The notes under the pieces: model-generated
Seen by the model: only the letters and a program-made list of their open reading frames with translations
Told to the model about the DNA's origin: nothing
Databases searched by the model: none
In this document: positions 1-6,676 of the stretch, piece by piece
Layout of the letters: every line of letters starts with the position of its first letter
Numbering within the stretch: position 1 is the first letter of the stretch
Made by a program: the position numbers and the translations under genes
From: Proteiniclasticum sp.
Lineage (GTDB): Bacteria; Bacillota; Clostridia; Clostridiales; Clostridiaceae
Direction of reading: 5' to 3'
DNA: 64,000 bases
NCBI RefSeq assembly: GCF_003514505.1
Contig: NZ_DOPX01000033.1
Coordinates: forward strand, 1-64,000

Positions 1-16
1 AGGAATGATTATAATA

Positions 17-310
17 ATGAAAAAAATACAATTGATGATCTTGACAAATGCACTTATGCTGACTATGGCTGTATCTGCGGGGACCGCTCTTCTCGCTCCT
101 GTGGAAGTTCGTGCTTCTGAAGTGAGTGAAATGACAATGGAGGTTTCTGAGAAGTCGGTTCCTGCTATGGAAAATTTCATGAAAAGCAGAAGGCATGAGT
201 ATCACAAAGCGCTTATGATGGGGCAAGATGTACCGGGAAATGGACAAAAAAATGGAATCTACAATTGTCCGATTGAAAACAATCCCAATGTCCACCACTG
301 TCAGATGTAG
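17..310 (+). CDS. Small secreted Met/His-rich protein, unknown function
   Basis: Unrecognised small protein of about 97 residues. It opens with a clear signal peptide: MKKIQ, a hydrophobic stretch, then a likely cleavage near VRAS. The mature part is short, acidic and rich in Met and His, with two cysteines near the end (NCPIENN and VHHCQM). An ATG at 5 is also in frame but touches the AGGA at 1-4, so the ATG at 17 is the better start; the upstream region lies outside the window. Right after the last sense codons a second frame stays open for 24 codons (see findings), so the annotated C-terminus may be a frameshift product. Secretion is read from the sequence; no function can be assigned. Confidence 0.5.
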   Translation: MKKIQLMILTNALMLTMAVSAGTALLAPVEVRASEVSEMTMEVSEKSVPAMENFMKSRRHEYHKALMMGQDVPGNGQKNGIYNCPIENNPNVHHCQM

Positions 311-351
311 AGGCTGAAAAAACACAGGATTACTTGAGAAAAAACAAATTT

Positions 352-379
352 TTGACACAAATGGATCATATGATGTAAT
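352..379 (+). promoter_or_regulatory. Promoter for the DUF2680-like gene
   Basis: A perfect -35 hexamer TTGACA (352-357) is followed after 16 bp by TGTAAT (374-379), a fair sigma-A -10. It lies 30-55 bp before the next start codon. Confidence 0.5.
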
Positions 380-407
380 CAAAGAACAACCAAAGGAGGA
401 AATAAAA

Positions 408-845
408 ATGAACAAAATCAGTAAGATTATTGCAGGCAGCACATTGGCGGTGGCTATGGGAATCACATCCCTCACAGTATTTGCAGCAGCAAAGTACGAC
501 AATCCCTGGGAGGCCCTGGCTGGTATCACAGGAAAGTCCATTGAAGAGATTGAAGAAGAACATTTCGAAGAAGGAAAAATGCTCTATGAAATCGCGGAAG
601 ATGAGGGAAAATTGGAGGAATTCAGAAACGAAGTTCTGGAGCAGAAAAAAGATGTCATTGAAGAACGTGTGAAGGAAGGTTCGCTATCCAGAGAACGCGC
701 AGATCAGATTCTTGAGAATATTGAAAATGGTACTGGTCCATGCGGTGGTGGAGTCGCTGGTCAGAACTATGGTCTCGGATTCGGAAGAGGCATGGGACGT
801 GGTATGATGAATGGTGGTTTCGGAGGATTTGGTAGAAACAGATAG
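408..845 (+). CDS. Secreted DUF2680-like protein with Gly/Met/Arg-rich tail
   Basis: Exported protein of 145 residues. Residues 1-27 form a signal peptide ending VFAAA. Residues 30-108 match the pattern of DUF2680 (YckD-like) proteins: two short amphipathic helices, with the recognisable run GSLSRERADQILENIE, where similar proteins read G.IT..QAD.IL..I. The last 35 residues are low-complexity glycine with Met, Phe and Arg (GFGRGMGRGMMNGG). A strong AAGGAGG precedes the ATG. The function of the family is unknown. The first gene of the window is also a small secreted protein, so the two may act together at the envelope, but that is inference. Confidence 0.75.
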   Translation: MNKISKIIAGSTLAVAMGITSLTVFAAAKYDNPWEALAGITGKSIEEIEEEHFEEGKMLYEIAEDEGKLEEFRNEVLEQKKDVIEERVKEGSLSRERADQILENIENGTGPCGGGVAGQNYGLGFGRGMGRGMMNGGFGGFGRNR

Positions 846-852
846 TTCATAT

Positions 853-888
853 AAATAAAAGGAGATGCTGATGCATCTCCTTTTATTT
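853..888. terminator. Bidirectional terminator
   Basis: A perfect 16-bp stem (853-868 with 873-888) around a TGAT loop, with T-rich arms on both strands. It serves the DUF2680-like gene on + and overlaps the stop codon of the glycosylase gene on -. Confidence 0.85.
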
Positions 889-1386
889 ATGATGTATCAG
901 AGCTTCTTTCCAGATCTTTTCTAGCATCTCTTCTGAAAATCTTGCATTGGCTGGACTGGTGCTTGGTAACTGAAGCACTTCAATCGCATCCCCTATCAAA
1001 GTCTTTTGAAATCTATTATATAGTTTGTAAGCGGTTGTGCCATTACATAGAATGCGCCGGATGTCCAAGTTTTCGAGAAGGAAGGTCAGGTCATTGGGGA
1101 CAGCATCTTTGATGCTGCTGTCTGAGGAACCTTCTATCGTGCAGGAATGAAGAACATCCCAAAGTGCGATTCTCCGTTCCAGTAAAAACTGAGTTTTCTC
1201 CTCGTTCGTCTCCAGCGTCTTATGATAGTTAAAAATTCTTGGCAAGATCCTCCAGAATCGATTCTGAGGATGCGCGTAATAAAACATGGATGCTCTAGAC
1301 TTCACCGAAGGAAAACTGCCAAGAATGAGAGTCTTAGAATATTCATTATAGATTGGTGAAAGTGGATGTATTTGATTTTCCGTGAT
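883..1386 (-). CDS. DNA-deoxyinosine glycosylase (UDG superfamily), apparent ATC start
   Basis: Base-excision repair enzyme removing hypoxanthine from DNA. Family motifs are clear: LILGSFPSVKSR, FYYAHPQNRFW, IALWDVLHSC, a GSSDSSIK run and LPSTSPANA near the end. The only normal start codon in frame (GTG at 1305) falls inside the conserved GSFPSVKSR motif, so the protein must begin upstream. The frame stays open back to a stop around 1411-1413 but contains no ATG, GTG or TTG. The best candidate is ATC at 1386-1384, preceded by GAGGG with 5-bp spacing and giving ITENQIHP, close to the usual MTE..IHP beginning. That gives 167 residues. Either initiation is non-canonical, or the start has been lost by mutation or sequencing error. 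The function call is firm; the start is inferred. Confidence 0.8.
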   Translation of the reverse strand: MTENQIHPLSPIYNEYSKTLILGSFPSVKSRASMFYYAHPQNRFWRILPRIFNYHKTLETNEEKTQFLLERRIALWDVLHSCTIEGSSDSSIKDAVPNDLTFLLENLDIRRILCNGTTAYKLYNRFQKTLIGDAIEVLQLPSTSPANARFSEEMLEKIWKEALIHHK

Positions 1387-1416
1387 TTGAACCCTCGTTT
1401 CCGTGTTTATTTACTC

Positions 1417-1445
1417 TTCACAAGGTATTGAAACCTTGATATAAT
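1417..1445 (+). promoter_or_regulatory. ndk promoter
   Basis: TTCACA (1417-1422), a 17-bp spacer, then TATAAT (1440-1445), followed by AGGAG at 1466-1470 and the ndk ATG at 1477. Confidence 0.75.
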
Positions 1446-1476
1446 GGTTTAAAATAACGTTTGATAGGAGATTATT

Positions 1477-1872
1477 ATGGAAAACACCTTGGTACTGATC
1501 AAACCTGATGCGGTGGAAAGAAACCTCATCGGCAACATTATAGCACTTTATGAGGCAAACAGCCTGAAAGTCACTAAACTTCGTATGGTTCATGCGGATG
1601 TGGAGACTGCGACGGAGCATTATAAGGAACATGAGGGAAGAGACTACTTTGAGCCTCTTATTACCTACATCACAAGAAGTCCTTTGGTAGCCATGGTGCT
1701 TGAAGGTGAGAATGCCATCCAAAAAGTGAGAGAACTGAACGGAAAAACCAATCCTGCAGATGCAGAAACTGGTACGGTCAGAAAGCTCTACGGTGTCAGC
1801 TATCGTGAGAATACAGTTCATGCTTCAGACTCTAAGGAAAGTGCAGAAAAAGAAATCAATATCTGGTTTTAG
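1477..1872 (+). CDS. ndk: Nucleoside diphosphate kinase
   Basis: Cytoplasmic enzyme moving the gamma phosphate of ATP onto NDPs through a phosphohistidine, balancing the NTP and dNTP pools. The N-terminal TLVLIKPDAVERN strand is typical. The catalytic histidine lies in NTVHASDS near residue 117. The 131-residue length is slightly under the usual 135-150 but no block is missing. AGGAG sits 6 bp before the ATG. The gene stands alone with its own promoter and terminator. Confidence 0.95.
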   Translation: MENTLVLIKPDAVERNLIGNIIALYEANSLKVTKLRMVHADVETATEHYKEHEGRDYFEPLITYITRSPLVAMVLEGENAIQKVRELNGKTNPADAETGTVRKLYGVSYRENTVHASDSKESAEKEINIWF

Positions 1873-1883
1873 AAGACCATGAG

Positions 1884-1923
1884 AAAAGACCGCTTTAAGT
1901 TTTAGAACTTGAAGCGGTCTTTT
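1884..1923. terminator. Terminator between ndk and the plsY-like gene
   Basis: An 18-bp stem with one wobble (AAAAGACCGC... with ...GCGGTCTTTT) around a four-base loop. It is T-rich on both sides, so it can serve ndk on + and the convergent acyltransferase gene on -. Confidence 0.85.
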
Positions 1924-1932
1924 GATCTTTAG

Positions 1933-2559
1933 CTATTTCTTATTTCTGCGAAGTACTTGTGACAGCCTTGTTTCGGTACCCAGTTTTATTCTTCTGTAAT
2001 TTTTAAGGTGAAGAGACATACTAAGGAATGCTCCTAGGATTGACAGAACCAGCGGACCTGGCCCAAAATCTTTCAGATAAGTCAGCACTACCACATAAGT
2101 GGTCAGTGCTGCTGTTCCTAGCACAATATAGTCTGTTAGCAAAGTGGTGGATGCAATAAGAAGGATACCGATGAGACCATATATAGGATTCAAACCAAGC
2201 AGGATGCCTATGAGGGTTGCTGTACCCTTCCCTCCCTTAAAATTCATATAAAATGGATAGATATGTCCTAAAATCGCTGTATAGCCAGCTAAATAAAGGA
2301 TAAAGGCGCCTTCTGAGTTCAGCTCCACATCAAAGAGCAGCTTGACTAGAAAAATGGATGCTGCACCTTTTAGCACATCAATGAAAGCAACAAGTGCCCC
2401 GAACTTCCAGCCAAGAGATTCTACGGCGTTGGATGCCCCTGCGTTTCCCTGGCCCATGGTCCTGATATCCACTTTCTTGATCAGTTTTCCAAGTATATAG
2501 GCAGCTTGGATGTTGCCAAGCAAATATCCGATGACAGCGGAAATAATAAATTCTTTCAT
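1933..2559 (-). CDS. plsY: PlsY-family glycerol-3-phosphate acyltransferase
   Basis: Integral membrane enzyme that acylates glycerol-3-phosphate from acyl-phosphate, the first step of phospholipid synthesis. About five membrane segments are predictable from the hydrophobic pattern. The three PlsY motifs are present: GQGNAGASNAV (near residue 37), the central HIYPFYMNFKGGKGTAT (near 96-112) and the later loop around GPGP. The first motif, usually GSIP, reads GNIQAAYILG, as in some clostridial paralogues, so this could be a second copy rather than the only PlsY. AGGAG precedes the ATG. Length 208 is normal. Confidence 0.85.
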   Translation of the reverse strand: MKEFIISAVIGYLLGNIQAAYILGKLIKKVDIRTMGQGNAGASNAVESLGWKFGALVAFIDVLKGAASIFLVKLLFDVELNSEGAFILYLAGYTAILGHIYPFYMNFKGGKGTATLIGILLGLNPIYGLIGILLIASTTLLTDYIVLGTAALTTYVVVLTYLKDFGPGPLVLSILGAFLSMSLHLKNYRRIKLGTETRLSQVLRRNKK

Positions 2560-2689
2560 GTGTCTCCTAAGGAACTATGTCCGATTCATATATTCTGTGT
2601 TGAGGTGATGGTGTTTTAACAGTCTAGTAATCTAATGCACTAGAGCAGTCTAAAGTTTTATGGACTGTTTTCTGCAGTGGTCTTAAAAC

Positions 2690-3106
2690 TTACTCGTCCA
2701 AAAACAGTTCGGGTTCAAGATCCTCATCAGAAATCTGATGACCGCTCATGAGAAAATCTATAAGGTCCAGATTCCGGTATCCTTCCTTATATCGTTTCAA
2801 AGTTTTTGTGACCGTTCTGAGAAGGCTTGCAGAGAGATGGATGGTGGATTTAATCTCCTCTTCCTGATAATATGGTTTTTCAAAAAGAAGATGCAGTTTC
2901 TCATAGAGCATTTTTTTATAGGAAGCATCCACCTGAGGATCTTTATGGGGACCGTGAGGTCCCCGGTGATGCTCATCACACAGATAGATCCTGTTCAGCG
3001 GATAGTCAAGCCCACCCTCTTCTTTATGAATGATGTGATGCCTGTCTCCTTTTTTTCCACAAACATAGCAAGGATTCAAAACTTTAGTTCTCACCCTTTG
3101 TTTCAT
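2690..3106 (-). CDS. HNH-like zinc-binding protein overlapping thrS
   Basis: Protein of 138 residues, not assigned to a named family. Near the N-terminus it has C-x2-C (CYVCGKKGDRHHIIHK) followed about 20 residues later by CDEHHRGPHGPHK. This Cys/His layout and the RHHI motif resemble HNH nuclease fingers. The rest is helical (about residues 55-138), basic in the middle, with a very acidic end (DEDLEPELFLDE). The ATG at 3106 lies inside the thrS 3' end, giving a 23-bp overlap, so it is translationally coupled to thrS. A longer frame to 3199 lies entirely within thrS and is unlikely. The role is unknown; nuclease activity is only a structural guess. Confidence 0.7.
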   Translation of the reverse strand: MKQRVRTKVLNPCYVCGKKGDRHHIIHKEEGGLDYPLNRIYLCDEHHRGPHGPHKDPQVDASYKKMLYEKLHLLFEKPYYQEEEIKSTIHLSASLLRTVTKTLKRYKEGYRNLDLIDFLMSGHQISDEDLEPELFLDE

Positions 3107-5093
3107 CAGCTTTTTTAGCAAAATGATAGTTGAACTTGTTTTCATCTTCCATGACAATTCGGTTGATGAAATCTTCCATGGAAACCTTGCCTTCATCACC
3201 CTTTTCTCTGCTGGTTACAGATAATGTACCGTCTTGCTGTTCCTGTTCTCCAATGACTACAAAATATGGAATCTTTTCATTTCTAGCCTCTCGAATTTTG
3301 TAGCCGATCTTTTCATTTCTTTCATCCATTTCTGCGCGTATTCCCTTTTTCTTCATGAGCGCCAGCACTTCTTCCACATAATCATGATATTTTTCTGAGA
3401 TGGGGAGAAGTCTTACCTGGACTGGAGCAAGCCAAAGTGGCATTGCGCCCGCATACTTTTCAATGAGGATGGCCAAAGTTCTTTCATAACATCCGATGGA
3501 GGTTCTGTGAATGACGATGGGGTGTTTCTTCTGCCCGTCTTTATCCACATAAGTCATGTTGAATCTGCCAGGAAGAGCAAAGTCGATCTGTACTGTGATG
3601 ATGGTATCTTCCTTACCATGTACATTTTTCATCTGCAGGTCCAGCTTTGGACCATAGAAGGCCGCTTCCCCTTCTGCTTCCACATAGTTCACGCCCGCAT
3701 GGTCGAGAATCTCTCTCATGGTATTTTGTGTCGCTTCCCAAGCTTCAGGGTTATTGATGTATTTGTGTGTATCCTTTGGATCCCATTTGGAGAATCTATA
3801 GGTAATGTCATCTTTAATACCCAGGACTTCCATGACATAATTGGTAAGATCAAGAACCCCTTTGAACTCTTCTTCCAGCTGATCCGGTCTTACGATGAGA
3901 TGACCTTCTGAAATGGTGAACTGGCGGACTCTTGTTAAACCGTGCATCTCACCTGAGGATTCATTTCTGAACAGTGTCGAGGTTTCTCCCATTCTTACGG
4001 GAAGGTCTCTATAGCTGTGCTGATCAGAATTATAAATGGCAAATTGGAAAGGACAGGTCATAGGTCTTAAAGCCATGACTTCCCCTTCAACGTCATCACC
4101 GAACAGGTCTCCATGACCATGAGGGTCCTGACACATGATGAACATGCCATCCTTGTAATGATCCCAGTGTCCGGAAATTTTAAACAGATCAGACTTAGAC
4201 ATCAGGGGTGTTTGAGTAAATTCATAGCCTCTGCTTTCTTCCAGATCCTCGATGAATCTCTTCATGACCTGGAGAATCTTGGTTCCGTTTTTCTTGAATA
4301 GAGGAAGGCCCTGACCAATGAGCTCAGAAGAAGTGAAGATACCGAGCTCTCTTCCAATCTTGTTGTGGTCTCTTTTCTTTGCTTCTTCTACTCTCAAAAG
4401 GTATTCATCCAGGTCTGCTTTCTTAGGGAATGAGGTGCCGTAGATTCTTGTCAGCATTTTGTTCTTTTCAGAACCTCTCCAATAAGCTCCTGCCACCTGG
4501 GTCAGCTTAAATGCTTTCACCAGCTTTGTGGATGTGATATGAGGTCCAGCGCACAGATCCACGAACTCTCCCATCTTGTAGAAGGACAATACTTCATCTT
4601 CAGGAAGATCTTCAATGAGCTCCACTTTATAAGGCTCATCGATCTCCTTCATGAGCGCGATGGCTTCTTCTCTAGAAAGAGTATATCTTTCCAGTTTCAG
4701 ATCTTCTTTTACGATTTTCTTCATTTCTTCTTCGATCTTCAGCAGATCCTCCGCAGAGAAACTGCCTTCTTTATCGAAGTCATAGTAGTATCCGTCTGCG
4801 ATGGCTGGTCCAATGGCCAGTTTCACTTCTGGATATAGTCTCTTCACTGCTAGCGCAAGTATATGAGAAGAGGTATGCCGGAACGCATGCTGTCCGTCTT
4901 CATCATCAAAAGTTCTGATTTCAAGAGTACAGTCTTCTTCCAGCGGGAACCGAAGGTCTACACGCTCCCCGTTGACCCTTCCTGCCATGGCAGCTCTGCC
5001 GAGGCCAGATGAGATTGCAAATGCGGCATCTTTTACTGTGGAGCCTTTTTCAAGCTCTATGACATTTCCGTCTTTTAATGTAATGTTGATCAT
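3084..5093 (-). CDS. thrS: Threonyl-tRNA synthetase
   Basis: Charges tRNA-Thr in the cytoplasm. Domain order is standard: N-terminal TGS domain (residues 1-62), editing domain with the HTSSH metal-binding motif (near 73), a class II catalytic core with motif 2 (FRNESSGEMHGLTRVRQF) and the zinc ligands MTCPFQ..., then the anticodon-binding domain. Two ATGs lie close together: the first (5099) touches AGGAGG, while the second (5093, MINITLKDG) is 7 bp away and is chosen. The protein has a C-terminal extension of about 25 charged residues beyond the usual end, where the HNH-like gene overlaps. Expression is governed by the T-box leader upstream. Confidence 0.96.
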   Translation of the reverse strand: MINITLKDGNVIELEKGSTVKDAAFAISSGLGRAAMAGRVNGERVDLRFPLEEDCTLEIRTFDDEDGQHAFRHTSSHILALAVKRLYPEVKLAIGPAIADGYYYDFDKEGSFSAEDLLKIEEEMKKIVKEDLKLERYTLSREEAIALMKEIDEPYKVELIEDLPEDEVLSFYKMGEFVDLCAGPHITSTKLVKAFKLTQVAGAYWRGSEKNKMLTRIYGTSFPKKADLDEYLLRVEEAKKRDHNKIGRELGIFTSSELIGQGLPLFKKNGTKILQVMKRFIEDLEESRGYEFTQTPLMSKSDLFKISGHWDHYKDGMFIMCQDPHGHGDLFGDDVEGEVMALRPMTCPFQFAIYNSDQHSYRDLPVRMGETSTLFRNESSGEMHGLTRVRQFTISEGHLIVRPDQLEEEFKGVLDLTNYVMEVLGIKDDITYRFSKWDPKDTHKYINNPEAWEATQNTMREILDHAGVNYVEAEGEAAFYGPKLDLQMKNVHGKEDTIITVQIDFALPGRFNMTYVDKDGQKKHPIVIHRTSIGCYERTLAILIEKYAGAMPLWLAPVQVRLLPISEKYHDYVEEVLALMKKKGIRAEMDERNEKIGYKIREARNEKIPYFVVIGEQEQQDGTLSVTSREKGDEGKVSMEDFINRIVMEDENKFNYHFAKKADETKGEN

Positions 5094-5100
5094 TTCCATT

Positions 5101-5366
5101 CCTCCTGTATAAATAAAAATAGACCCGTCCCAAAGAAAGGGACGAGTCGTCGCGGTTCCACCCTAATTAAAATAAAGATATACTTTATTATCACTCTACG
5201 CCTTAACGCGGCAAACGGAAGCACTTATATAAAAAGTATCCTCGTGCTCCACTCCCAGGGGGTCTTCGTTAGTAGAACTCACTGGAAACTTCCAGCCTAG
5301 GTTTCCTTCTCTTTGAGAGTTCTAATAAGTACTCGTCCTGTTCATCATGTTGATGGTATTGAATTT
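5101..5366 (-). promoter_or_regulatory. T-box leader of thrS
   Basis: Read on the minus strand, the leader contains the invariant T-box AGGGTGGAACCGCG (5151-5164), which pairs with the acceptor end of uncharged tRNA. It is followed by a terminator hairpin (5122-5131 with 5139-5148) and a T-rich run. The upstream part folds as Stem I, with arms GAACTC and GAGTTC and an apical GGAAAC/GTTTCC stem. An ACT triplet (5271-5273, minus strand), next to Stem I and followed by A, is a plausible threonine specifier; this assignment is by eye. Confidence 0.92.
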
Positions 5367-5371
5367 CCTTT

Positions 5372-5400
5372 ATTATAGCGGATAAAAAAAGCATCGTCAA
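5372..5400 (-). promoter_or_regulatory. thrS promoter
   Basis: On the minus strand TTGACG (5400-5395), a 17-bp spacer and TATAAT (5377-5372), placing transcription start a few bases before Stem I of the T-box. Confidence 0.75.
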
Positions 5401-5556
5401 CGGAAGAAGTCATCTAATGCAAGGATTTAGGTGTCTTTCTTTTTTGGAAAACTTCAGCACCGTAATCTTCTTTGGAACCAAGAAAAAATAAACGTTTACA
5501 GTCTTTTTTTAGGACACTTTTCAAAGTATAATGAAGGAGTATAAGGAGGTTTTCAG

Positions 5557-5892
5557 ATGCTTACTATTTCACTTCATTTTCCGCGGTGCAGTGGCCATGA
5601 AAGAAAAAACCGGCTCATTAAAAGCATCGTCTTTCGTGTGGCAGGACGCTTTTCCTTGCCCGATCAGGACGTTCGTGTCATTTTTTATGAATCGGAGTTC
5701 CGATCTGATATGGAGCCTAATTTAGGAGATTTCATTCACATTGATGTGGTTTCCTGTCCTCCACTAGTGCTGGAGGAGAAAAAAGCTTTGGCAGAGATTC
5801 TGAAAGATGAAATCAATATTTTTTCTGGCACCAAAGTAGATGATGTATCCATCTTTATCATGAACAGCGATTGTGAATCTTTTTTCGAATAA
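5557..5892 (+). CDS. Possible tautomerase-fold protein without the catalytic proline
   Basis: A 111-residue protein I could not assign with certainty. AAGGAGG precedes the ATG by about 8 bp and TATAAT lies at 5527-5532. The sequence reads as two similar beta-alpha-beta halves: LTISLHF...IKSIVFRV...VRVIFYE, and FIHIDVV...ALAEILKDE...VSIFIMN. This is the layout of 4-oxalocrotonate tautomerase/MIF-like proteins. Those enzymes need Pro as residue 2 after Met; here residue 2 is Leu, so classical tautomerase chemistry would be lost. The fold call is an inference from secondary-structure pattern only. It is a single gene between the thrS leader and hydCBA. Confidence 0.55.
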   Translation: MLTISLHFPRCSGHERKNRLIKSIVFRVAGRFSLPDQDVRVIFYESEFRSDMEPNLGDFIHIDVVSCPPLVLEEKKALAEILKDEINIFSGTKVDDVSIFIMNSDCESFFE

Positions 5893-5902
5893 TAGCAGAC
5901 AG

Positions 5903-5962
5903 AACAGGTAGGACTTCTGGAGTGGATGATGGTACTTCTCGGAGAGTTCCCGCCTGTTTTTG
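5903..5962 (+). terminator. Possible terminator after the tautomerase-like gene
   Basis: AACAGGT (5903-5909) can pair with GCCTGTT (5952-5958) around a long loop, followed by TTTTTGTTT. The rest of the 305-base gap to hydC holds the hyd promoter and operator; 5963-6125 shows nothing I recognise. Confidence 0.45.
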
Positions 5963-6130
5963 TTTATGAAAACCGTTGAAAATGCTGGATTTCTTAGTGT
6001 TTTAGTAGGAAATAAAAATCGTGTTTGCCCCATTTCTCATAGCTTCCACTGACAACAAATGCTTTTTTCTGAATTAAAATGACAATAATTTGACAATAAT
6101 GTAAATTGTACTGAATTGAAGCGCTTTCCA

Positions 6131-6159
6131 TTGATTTGATGATACTCTCGGGCTATAAT
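6131..6159 (+). promoter_or_regulatory. hydCBA promoter
   Basis: TTGATT (6131-6136), a 17-bp spacer and a perfect TATAAT (6154-6159). Confidence 0.7.
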
Positions 6160-6168
6160 TAATATTGT

Positions 6169-6186
6169 TTGGCAATTATTTAACAA
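6169..6186 (+). promoter_or_regulatory. Candidate Rex operator of hydCBA
   Basis: TTGGCAATTATTTAACAA matches the Rex consensus TTGTTAA-N4-TTAACAA at 12 of 14 defined positions, with one perfect arm. It sits just after the predicted transcription start, between the -10 and the hydC ribosome binding site, where binding would block transcription. A similar site lies upstream of rnfC. Assignment is by motif only; no rex gene is in the window. Confidence 0.45.
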
Positions 6187-6198
6187 GGGGGAGAATTA

Positions 6199-6675
6199 AT
6201 GTGTAGTTTACTTGAAAATCCAAAAATCCAGGAGCTGGACACTTTTATTGATGAAATTCATGCAAAAGAATCTGACCTCATCGAAGTGCTTCATAAGGCC
6301 CAAAACCTCTTCGGATACATTTCGGAAGAGCTGGTAGCCCATATCAGTGATAAGCTTGGGGTCCCAAGAGCCAAGATCTATGGCGTGGTGAGCTTCTATT
6401 CCTATTTTACAACGGAACCTAGAGGCAAAAATGTCATCAATGTCTGTATGGGTACCGCCTGCTTTGTACGTGGTGCAGATAAGATTCTGAGAGAACTGGA
6501 ATCCCAGTTGAGATTGAAATCAGGAGAAACCTCCATTGACGGTCTCTATACCATTGATTCCTTACGCTGTGTAGGAGCTTGTGGATTGGCTCCAGTTGTC
6601 ATGGTCAATGATAAAGTCTACGGAAGAGTTGAAAGCGCTGATGTAGCTAAGATCATCAGTGAGTGTGAGGTGTAA
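6199..6675 (+). CDS. hydC: Bifurcating [FeFe]-hydrogenase subunit HydC (NuoE-like)
   Basis: The 158-residue thioredoxin-like [2Fe-2S] subunit of the NADH/ferredoxin-linked electron-bifurcating hydrogenase, homologous to NuoE and HndA. Cluster ligands are visible as CMGTACFVRG (near residue 90) and RCVGACG (near 132). An N-terminal helical part (EVLHKAQNLFGYISEE) is typical. AAGGGGG lies upstream of the ATG. It is the first gene of hydCBA, with one base separating its stop from the next ATG. In the complex it lies beside HydB and relays electrons to or from the flavin. Confidence 0.93.
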   Translation: MCSLLENPKIQELDTFIDEIHAKESDLIEVLHKAQNLFGYISEELVAHISDKLGVPRAKIYGVVSFYSYFTTEPRGKNVINVCMGTACFVRGADKILRELESQLRLKSGETSIDGLYTIDSLRCVGACGLAPVVMVNDKVYGRVESADVAKIISECEV

Positions 6676-6676
6676 T

